Positions 56,215-64,000 of a stretch of 64,000 nt of DNA are shown piece after piece. The DNA is from Wurfbainia villosa (lineage: Eukaryota > Streptophyta > Magnoliopsida > Zingiberales > Zingiberaceae): positions 75,379,174 to 75,443,173 of the forward strand of contig CM045991.1 in assembly GCA_025175895.1 (NCBI GenBank), in the 5' to 3' direction. The stretch's first letter is position 1; each line of letters begins with the position of its first letter. Under the pieces are notes generated by a model that ran no database searches, was not told the origin of the DNA, and saw only the letters and a list, made by a program, of their open reading frames with translations. The translations under genes and the position numbers were made by a program.

Positions 56215-58091
56215 TGAAGGGTTTTGGTGAGAAACACTACACCATGGTTATTTGTTCATGGTGATCCATCAATGTCCCGGATTAAAATTATTTAATCCTA
56301 GACAAAAGGGATTGCCCAAACAATCAAGTCATCATTGTGCTATTCGTTTAGAGAGGTCACTTGAACAAACTCATTGTTCAAGCGACCAACCTCTATTCTA
56401 CGAGTAGCTGCGGAATAGACGATGTAGGGATCACCGGTTTTTGTATTTATGTTCGAGATCCAAGTATTATTTAGCCACAAACAGAATATTACATGCTCAT
56501 AATTGAAAAACAAAAACAAACATGTTACAAAAGAGAATGAAGAATAGGTATACCTCTCGATCTTCTAATGTATGACCTTCCTCCTTTCGAACGTCGTGTG
56601 GGCGACGATCTACCAAAAGTTGAAGCTCTTAGATCGCAAATCTTCCTTCCTTGCTCTTCCAAAGCAAGAGAAAGAATAGAAACAAGGTTCTTCTCCTTCC
56701 TATAGCCAACCAACAAGCAACCAAAGGAAACATTGCCGCTGGCCAAGAAAGAGGAGAAGATGATGATGGAAACCTACCAAGACACTAAGGGAAAGCCCTA
56801 AGTCTTGTTTCCACCACTCAAGGAGAAGGAGAAGAGAGGTTTGGATGACGAACAATGGCTAGAAAAGGGCTGGAAAAGCTGCTGGACGTCGGCCACCTTG
56901 AAGGAAGAAGAAGATAGGAATTACCTTCCTTATTTGGTGCCACCACCCTTAAACCCTAGCTTCCAAGCCTTGCTGCCCAAAACCCTAGCTCCTCTTGGAT
57001 TAATCTCCACGCCAACCCCTTGCCCTCCTTTTATAGAGTTAGGGATAAGCCTCCTTTTAATCTCCACCATTGGTTCTATAGATTTAATCTCAACTGTCGC
57101 ATCTAGAGATTTAATCTCAACCGTCGAATCTTAGAGATTTAATCTCTACCTTTGGATCTAGAGTTTTGTTTCTATCCATTGGATCTAAGCTTCATGAGGT
57201 GTTAATAGGCTACATTAGGGACCATGAGGAGGAGTTGGATCTTGGCCACCCATGGATCAAGCCCACATAAAGTCAGATCCACTAATGATAATCCAATCCA
57301 CTAAAGGATTATCATTGATCTACCTCACCAACCCCCATAAGATAATATGGGCTCCATATATTATTTGTACATTTTCTCCCCGTGTTTAAGATCTCGAATG
57401 TCCGTCGATTAATTAATTTACTGACCATCAATTAATCAACATCTAACTCCTTGAGTAGTACCACTCAACCTTTTCATCATGCCGGACCAAGTCCACCTGC
57501 AGGGTTTACATGATGAACCTTATGAGCTCCTCAAGGGGACATCATCATCCTAATATATAGGACACGGTTTCCTCCTATAATCAATGGCACACCATATAAA
57601 TAATATCATCTCCCAACTTACCGAGCCTATCGATTTAATCTATAAATCTCGCCCATTGGTAAATCAAAGAGATGAATACTAAGTATATGTGCCCGTTATT
57701 ATATTGGGATTAAGAGCATGTACATAATAATATCTGAGGTCTGATTCGATTATGTAGTCAGCAATAAATCGAATCACCTCTAAGTCGGTCCTGCTCAATA
57801 CACTCAAAGTGCCCTAGTGTGATTCTATGGTCAAGACAAACCAATACCAAATCACACTACAACCATTCCGATGGTTTGTCCAAAGTCATCTCGGTTGTGA
57901 GCCTTTACTTATACTTTACAAGGAGCCGATAACATGATCTCCCATGTGACACCACACACTATGTTATCTACAATGTAATGTGTTAGACAATATGCATAAC
58001 CATAAAAATATGCAAACAATGATCATGTGATTCTTATTTCAAAATAAAGATGTTCATACAAAAGGTAGACTTTTCAGTATAAATCCCTACA
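56215..58091 (-). mobile_element. Second solo LTR of the E family
   Basis: 1877 bp, TGAAGGGTTTT...AATCCCTACA, with perfect TCACA duplications (56210-56214, 58092-58096). TATA (minus) at 57027-57036; tandem array at about 57070-57185; small ORF at 56525-56746. Confidence 0.94.
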
Positions 58092-58374
58092 TCACAGACT
58101 CAACAAATCATTCCTGTGGTCAACTCAAACCACGACTATGAATAGTGACTAACACACTACATGTCATTCCCTATTATAAACAACTTCATGTATAGCCAAC
58201 AAAGGATATGTGATAACAGTTAAGATACCTTAAACCTTGTAGCTCGGAGATGTCCCGCTACAATCAAATCCTAGAACTCACAAAACCAAAACTGAGTAAA
58301 ACAAAACTCAATGTTCAACTAAAATAAAATACAAAGGTGGTCCTCGCAACCTAGGGCTCTAATACCAATAAAAT
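58092..58374 (-). other. Leader and primer site of the gypsy element
   Basis: Noncoding. Minus TGGTATTAGAGC (58356-58367) is a one-base variant of the tRNA-iMet primer site, 7 bp from the LTR end. Confidence 0.7.
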
Positions 58375-59397
58375 TGTCACGCTCAGAGAATATATATGTC
58401 CATCAACCGGACAGTACCCTCTTGTGACAATATAAGATGCAATACCAATACACTGCCCAAATAGCTGCTATCACAAATAAACCATAAATCACAGCGAAAT
58501 ATACTGACAGATAATAAAGATACAAAGACTCAAATAGTTACCTATCGGTACGACTTGACACGATAAGGAATCATAATCGGAACCAACATCCATCCAAATC
58601 CATGATAAAAGCCAATACATACAACATAACCATAAACCAAAAATGCGAAAAAAACATAGGATAAAATCCCAAAATGCACAATCCAAAGTAATACGACGCC
58701 AATATGGATTACAATCCAAATACTCAAGGTGAGATGGAATCAGCTGGCGGTGCTTCGAGCATCCAAGAAATCTTCTATCTGTTACTTGGGCAACAAGAAA
58801 ACCCAGGGTATGTGGTGGTGAGTACAAGACTCAATGGTAATATAAAAGATAGTTCATGGACAACATATAACATATGGAGAGCAACAAGTATACAAATGAA
58901 GATCTATAGGTATACATACGGAGATCAACGGACCTATAGTCTTAAAGGAAACAATCAATAACTATCAGCATAATACTAATCAGTGCATATACAACCCAAT
59001 TGATCAATTGCACATAATGTACTGTACCAACATACCTGAAAGGTCTGCAACGACACAACTTATACAACCTGAGCAAGTATATAATAATATAACACGTACA
59101 ACATGTATGAACAATACTACACCTGTAATCAACATCTAGTATATTATCAACATATAAACAAATACATTACTAACTTGGTCAATCCTATACCACATCATAA
59201 TGCTAATCAAAGGTGTACAATAGTTGATCCAACTCATACACTAGTATCTCACACACAACAATATAGATCATGCAAATAACATGCAAAATGATGAACATGC
59301 AGCAAGCATAGCTCAAAAAATGCAACATCACAAAAAGCATATATATATATAGAAATTTCTTCACCTACGCGATGATTTTCTCTGCGCCTGTCCACTC

Positions 59398-60055
59398 CAC
59401 GCCGACCAACACGCATTGTCGTCGTCGCCGCCGCATCGTCCGACCACCGTCGACCGCCAGACCGAGCGCGATCGATGTGCAACTCGCCGGTGGTCCAGCG
59501 GGGCTCGGATTCTGGTCGATTAGCACCCAGAATCCGGCACAAACCAGCCAGAAACTACCAAAACACGCGGTCGGCAGTGGGGCGACCACTCTCGGCCACG
59601 ATCGGGCTAGATTTCGGCTAGAATCCGATGGCGGACTGACCACTAATCGATGTTGGCTCGTCCGCCATCGGATTCCGGTCGCAATTCAGCTAGAATCTGA
59701 CCCAATCACGGCCGGTAGGGGTACGCATCGATGTCAGCCGTGATTCGGTCGGTCGGTGGCTAAATCCCAGCCTGTCGAGTATACCATACTGATCAACGTC
59801 AGCTGCCAGTCCGTCCGGTGCTGGATTTTGGCCATGATTCGGTCAAAATCTTGTCTGATCGCGGTCGGCAGTGGCCGCACCACTGCCGACCACGTGTTTC
59901 GATCATTTTCAGTTGGTTTGTGTAAGATTTCGAGCGTTAATCGGCCAAAATCCGAGCCTCATCAGACCGCCGGCGAGTTGTGCGTCGATCGCTCACGGTC
60001 CGACGGTCGGCGATGGCTGGACGGCGTGGCAACGACGACTGCAATGCGCATGGCT
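59398..60055. repeat. Large imperfect inverted repeat in the gypsy LTR
   Basis: 59398-59580 and 59880-60055 are similar in opposite orientation (arms of about 180 bp by eye). Inner perfect stems: 59621-59635 with 59661-59675 (15 bp, 25-nt loop) and 59863-59874 with 59880-59891 (12 bp, 5-nt loop). Confidence 0.7.
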
Positions 60056-60124
60056 CGCGCGTGCCATGCACGGGCGCGCACGAGATGGTCGCGCAAAAGA
60101 AGATTTCTCTCTCTCTCTCTCTCT

Positions 60125-60170
60125 GACCATGCATTTGCATTGCCATGTATGGCAATGCAAATGCATGGTC
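60125..60170. repeat. 46-bp perfect palindrome
   Basis: Two 22-bp arms with a GT centre, beginning GACCATGCATTTGC and ending in its reverse complement; one further pair at 60124/60171. It directly follows a CT microsatellite (about 60105-60124). Confidence 0.95.
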
Positions 60171-60338
60171 ATGTCTGTCCACCTCACTCACTACCACGAC
60201 CCCAGTGTTGCCTAAGTGGCGCAACATGACAACTGTCCCAACTCAACAACCACCACTATTCTCGAGTGGACGAGTGGGCAGTATGAATAAGTAACGATAA
60301 GTTAAAGAGATATAAGCTACACAATGGGGGTCCCTACA

Positions 60339-60366
60339 GCTGGCCACTCCGACTGTCACTACCCAT
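60339..60366. other. Host sequence between gypsy LTR and G
   Basis: 28 bp; its last 5 bp (CCCAT) should be one copy of the target duplication of G. Confidence 0.5.
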
Positions 60367-61461
60367 TGTTGGTGCAGTAGGCACCTAAGTCGAACCTGAG
60401 TTTTGATTATAGCAAATGATACAAAGTTAAGCTCATTTTGTTATCTCACGAGCTAAATCAAGTGTGCAAAAAAGTACTAAAGCTAGAGCTGAAGGTCAGT
60501 GACACTCGGAGGAAGCTGTAGTGGTCGGGCGACACCGGGATGACTTCGGAGGGAGACGAAGGAATCAGATGGAAAACCAGAAGCAGAAGCTACAAGGTAA
60601 ATGTTGAGGTAAGCTCGTGTGAATGAGCGCAAGGGAGGTCATTTCCTCTGTACGGGGACATTCTTAGGCGACGATCCGACCAAGACCTCCCATGGAAGGT
60701 CTAAGTCGAGATCGGACGGTATATGGCCATTTAATTTACTTATATTAACTGTATTTTTGAGCTAACTCTTTGTTGCAGCTGGAAAACCTGCCATCAGTCG
60801 ACTGAGGGCTTGTATGAGTCGACTAATACATCTAGCAGTCGACTGGTAAGGGTAGCAGTCTACTGTTGGTCAAGGATCAACTTTGAAGAGAGTCAAAGCT
60901 TATCTCCATTTTTGAAGGGATAGGAGGCTTGCTCTCATTGGTTGAAGATGTGAACGTCTAGGGTTTCCAAGGCTATAAAAGTAGGGGTTCTCCACCCCAT
61001 TTCCATCATAAAAATCTCTCCAAAAAGCCTCTGTTACGATACTCTTCTACGACGACCTTATGATGACGAAGTGCTACCGCATCTGCGACGACAAGTGTCT
61101 AACTTTCATTTCTTTATTAGTCATTGGTATTTTCCTTATTGTCGTCTTTATTTTTGTATTTATCGTGCTTTAATCATAACAAGGAGAGGGGGAGTGTCTC
61201 TCTACCTTGAGCTTTTCGTATCGATTGTATTCGCTTACTCCTACCTCTAACGAGGAGGAGTGTTTTTAGTGTTTTACCCTCCGTACGCGGTCTAGGACCA
61301 TTAGGGCCTTGGACTAGTAGCCGAAGGCTGTGAACCAAGTAAAAAAAAAAGAGTATTATTTTCTTTCCGCTGCATTTACTCTCACTCGCATTTTTTATTG
61401 AATGAACGAAAATTGTCTTGCGCTATCACCCCCCCCCTCTAGTGCTCTAATCGATCCAACA
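60367..61461 (+). repeat. 5' LTR of G
   Basis: 1095 bp, TGTTGGTGCAGTAGG...GATCCAACA. AGTCGACT-type palindromes at 60785-60860; TATA CTATAAAAG at 60973-60981; poly-C/CTCTAG motif near 61428-61442. Confidence 0.92.
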
Positions 61462-61463
61462 AT

Positions 61464-61475
61464 TGGTATCAAAGC
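61464..61475 (+). other. Primer binding site of G
   Basis: TGGTATCAAAGC, one base off the tRNA-iMet consensus, 2 bp from the LTR. Confidence 0.88.
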
Positions 61476-61688
61476 CAGGGCTGCTAAGATTTGGTGAAAC
61501 CACCAATCTAATTTTTTTTACAGATTTATTTTTGTTTTATTTCTGTTTATTTCAAATTTTTTTACAAGCTCTTTCGTTCATTTAGATTCTCTCCCGCACT
61601 ACTAATCCAAGATGTGAGTCTTGGTACCTTTCGCTTGTTTTTGTTGTTGCTAGATTTCTTCTTCTTTTTCTCGCTCTTTTTTGTATCA

Positions 61689-63287
61689 ATGGCCCATCCC
61701 ATCTCGAGGGTTTTAGCACCGTCCGACCTCCATTTTACAACGGAGATGACTTCCATTATTGGAAGGGTCGGATGGAGTGCTTCCTTAAGACCCAAATCGA
61801 GATGTAGATCATAATCCAAATGGGATTCACACTTCCGACTAATGAAGTGGGTGAATCTTTGAATTATGAGAAATGGACCAATGCTACAAAAATACAAGTT
61901 GAAGCCGACGCCAAGGCGACTCAAATCCTCCAATGTGGCTTGTCCAAGGAGGAGCTTAATCGCGTCAGCCCCTTCATCAGTGCAAAGGATTTGTGGACCA
62001 AATTAGTGGAACTGCACAAAGGAACCGACGAAGCAAAGGTATGAAAATGGGACCTTCTTTTTAATAAATTATATAATTTAAAAATACAGAACATGAGATC
62101 GTGACTTAACTACAAGCTCGTACAAGACATCACAACAACTTGCACGCCATCGAACAAAAGGTCGAAAATTGAATTCATTTCCTAGGACTACCTTGTGGGC
62201 ATCCATGGTCGATGTCTACAAGGTCTCTAAGGAATTATCAAAAATTAGGTTAGATAAATTATTTTCAATTCAATTCCATGAATACAGTCTAATCAAGAAA
62301 GGTATAGCTCTTATTGTAGGTCCAAAGAAGAAGCCCGCAAGTATGCCACCCCAGAAGGAAGAAGAAGACGAGTACGAGTCGGAGGTCGATCCGAAGATGG
62401 AGACCGAACTAGTCAACCTAGTTCGGAGGATGATTAAGAGCCGAAAATGATCGGCCACTCAACCCAAGGAAGGTAAATCTAAAGCTAGTTCTAACATTAG
62501 GTGTTATGAATGCAACAGGTTCGGACATGTCAAGTCAGAATGTCTGAAGCTCAAAAACAAAGAACCGAAGTTCAAGAAGGCGCTCAATGCTACGTGGGAA
62601 GAGGCATCGGAGGAAGAAGATGATGACCTCGTCTTCATAGCTAAAGCAACCGAATCAGAGCTGGAGTCCGAATCTGAACCCAAGGACGAGTCAGACTACG
62701 AATCTCTATTCAAGACAAGCCACAGATACGCATCCGGTTCAAGAGATACTCTCAAGGTAAGTCAGTCCCTCATTAGTACTTTATACAATGCAATTAAGTT
62801 TCTAACTAGGAAGTTAGCTAAGTCCGAGTCCAAGGTTGAGACCCTGTTCAAGGAGGTTAAACTCCTTAAACACGATGTCTCCCTAACCTCTTCGACTCGT
62901 CAAGTTCAAGAGGAGGACTCAACTCGAGTTGAAAAGCTCGAAGTTGAGAACTCACTTTTGAAAAGTCAAGTCGAAGATCTTAGGAACATGTTGGAAAGGT
63001 TCACTTTGGGATCCAAGGGACTTGACCTCTTACTTGGATCGCAAAGGGTCGTGTACATCAAGGTCGGGCTTGGGTTTAGCTCAACTACGACTAACAAGTC
63101 GTACATGTCAATCGTAAGTCAAAATAGAATACATATCCAAGCATGAGTCCCTAAGACCACTTTGATTTCTCAATTAGGATCTAACAAGTACTGGGTTCTC
63201 AAAGACAAAATCCACTATGTGGAAAGACCGAACCGATTCAATGGTCAAGAGGGAGCTAGTACAAAACTTGTTCATGCTATTACTTAG
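61689..63287 (+). pseudogene. gag: gag of G (broken)
   Basis: ATG at 61689 is equivalent to the B1 gag start, but a small duplication shifts the frame within ten codons. A Trp-to-TAG change follows at about 61805, and another stop near 62042. The core (ISAKDLWTKLVELHKG; NSFPRTTLWASMVDVY), a complete zinc knuckle (CYECNRFGHVKSEC, 62502-62543), an acidic tract, a coiled-coil-like region (VEKLEVENSLLKSQVEDLRNM) and the C-terminal YWVLKDKIHY with TAG at 63285-63287 are all present. It is the best view in this window of the complete A-type gag. Confidence 0.85.
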
Positions 63288-63356
63288 AAATTGCATGCTT
63301 AGTTTTTTTTCTTTTCTTTTTAGAATGGTTAGATAGGGACTATAACTCGTCAATAC

Positions 63357-64000
63357 TGTTAGTGCCTATAAGATTCACATATCTCCACAATGACATGATA
63401 TTGTCCACTTTGGGCCTGAGCCCTCATGGTTTTATTTTTGGATTTTACCCAAAAGGTCTCATACCAATGGAGATATCTTTTTATCTTATAAGCACATGAT
63501 CTTTTCCATGTCTTACCAATGTGGGACTTTGATTGTATTCCCAATACTCCAATAATCCCTCCCTCAAATGAAGGACCACATTGACCCCCCCCCCCCTCCC
63601 CTCAAGCCTCCGTCCTCCAAGGACATCCTCTGCTTGATGTCCGATCCTCAACCCACCAGGACTTCCTGCCAACTGTCTAGTCCTCTTGACCCAGCTGGAC
63701 TTCCTGCCAGTTGTCCAACCCTTCTAGCCCAACTGGACTTCCTGCCAGTTGTTCGGTCCTCCGACCCAATCATTTCCTCGTGTTCTCTTGATCCGTATAT
63801 GGGAGCTCAACTTCCTTCGTTTGAGGTTTATGGCTTGATATGGACTATGACTCTGATACCAATTGTTAGTGCCTATAAGAATCATATTTTTCCACAATGG
63901 CATGATATTGTCCACTTTGAGCCTAAGCCCTCATGGTTTTGTTTTTGGGCTTTACCCAAAAGGCCTTATACCAATGGAGATATCTTTCATCTTATAAGCA
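63357..64000 (-). mobile_element. TRIM-like short LTR element, truncated by window end
   Basis: Left LTR 63357-63554 (198 bp), polypurine tract on the minus strand after it (minus TTTGAGGGAGGGAT), an internal region of 309 bp, a primer site (minus TGGTATCAGAGT, 63850-63861), and the first 137 bp of the right LTR (63864 on). It is too short to encode proteins. Minus orientation follows from the primer site. The LTR text GATATTGTCCACTTTGG resembles a widespread plant short-LTR family as I remember it. Confidence 0.75.
63650..63770 (-). repeat. About 38-bp tandem repeat inside the TRIM-like element
   Basis: Three imperfect units share GGACTTCCTGCCA, each followed by a variable CCTC...GACC stretch. 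A poly-C run lies at 63587-63597. Confidence 0.75.

Larger units (their letters stand above)
55075..60338 (-). mobile_element. Decayed Ty3/gypsy element (5' part), minus strand
   Basis: An LTR at 58375-60338, a primer site next to it and a decayed gag to the left give minus orientation. The left part continues beyond C0 and may include 19738-19947. It hosts C0 and an E-family solo LTR and is therefore the oldest layer. Chromovirus (Del/Tekay) type is suggested by the LTR end TGACA, the TTGGTATTAGAGC primer site and gag traces; this is an inference. Confidence 0.65.
58375..60338 (-). repeat. 5' LTR of the gypsy element
   Basis: 1964 bp. Minus strand: TGTAGGGACCCCC...GAGCGTGACA. The half at 59350-60230 is GC- and CpG-rich and full of inverted repeats; the rest is AT-rich. 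ORFs in the GC-rich half on both strands are by-products of the composition. Confidence 0.75.
60367..64000 (+). mobile_element. Sirevirus-like element G (A type), 3' end outside window
   Basis: A 5' LTR, primer site and decayed gag are present. The gag-pol spacer is interrupted at 63357 by a TRIM-like element that continues beyond the window, so pol and the 3' LTR of G are not seen. Confidence 0.88.

Noticed and set aside
59371..60100. A host plant gene with a CpG-rich start
   Set aside because: The block is fully enclosed by LTR ends, sits next to a primer site and has inverted repeats instead of coding structure.
59372..60229. ORFs of 90-157 codons in several frames on both strands
   Set aside because: They lie inside the GC-rich, palindromic half of the gypsy LTR; high GC lowers stop frequency, and no protein family is recognisable.

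Overview
The window looks like repeat-dense nuclear DNA of a flowering plant. Almost all of it can be assigned to LTR retrotransposons. I found no plant protein-coding gene, tRNA or rRNA gene. Long LTR families, tRNA-iMet-type primer sites and plant Ty1/copia lineages (Sirevirus-like and Tork-like) point to a large angiosperm genome. A monocot is possible, but I cannot name the species.

Layout. 1-5791: 3' part of a Sirevirus-like copia element (A1), inserted into the gag of a Tork-like copia element (TK1). TK1 occupies 5792-7169 and 15545-19737. It is interrupted in its integrase by a complete minus-strand copia element (E1, 7170-15544, target duplication GTTGT). 19738-19947 is older host sequence. 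19948-55074 is one Sirevirus-like, gag-only element (C0) stretched to 35 kb by later insertions: B1 (21341-27513, CAACT duplication), C1 (28270-35409, a younger member of C0's own family, itself carrying an E-family solo LTR at 33442-35314), a reversed A-family solo LTR (36533-37593), D (37749-47192, a full-length relative of TK1, GGGAG duplication), and F1 (48075-53975, minus strand, gag-only) inside C0's 3' LTR. 55075-60338 is a decayed minus-strand Ty3/gypsy element, probably the oldest layer, with another E-family solo LTR (56215-58091, TCACA duplication) and a GC-rich, palindrome-laden LTR. 60367 onward is another A-type element (G), interrupted by a short TRIM-like element running off the window end.

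How the parts relate. A/G elements encode gag and pol. C and F elements encode only gag and presumably borrow pol from relatives. Nearly all coding regions are broken by frameshifts and Trp-to-stop changes; the 554-residue gag of C1 is the clearest intact one. Different LTR families carry different tandem or palindromic arrays just upstream of the TATA box.

Most noteworthy: the repeated gag-only architecture; the U3 arrays; a gag-pol spacer with a tandem hairpin; a foldback and a 46-bp perfect palindrome in the gypsy LTR; and a block (about 41.2-46.1 kb, plus shorter patches) where CTG/CAG trinucleotides are systematically altered relative to sister copies, which looks like a sequencing or assembly artefact. 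Copy-to-copy comparisons were made by eye.
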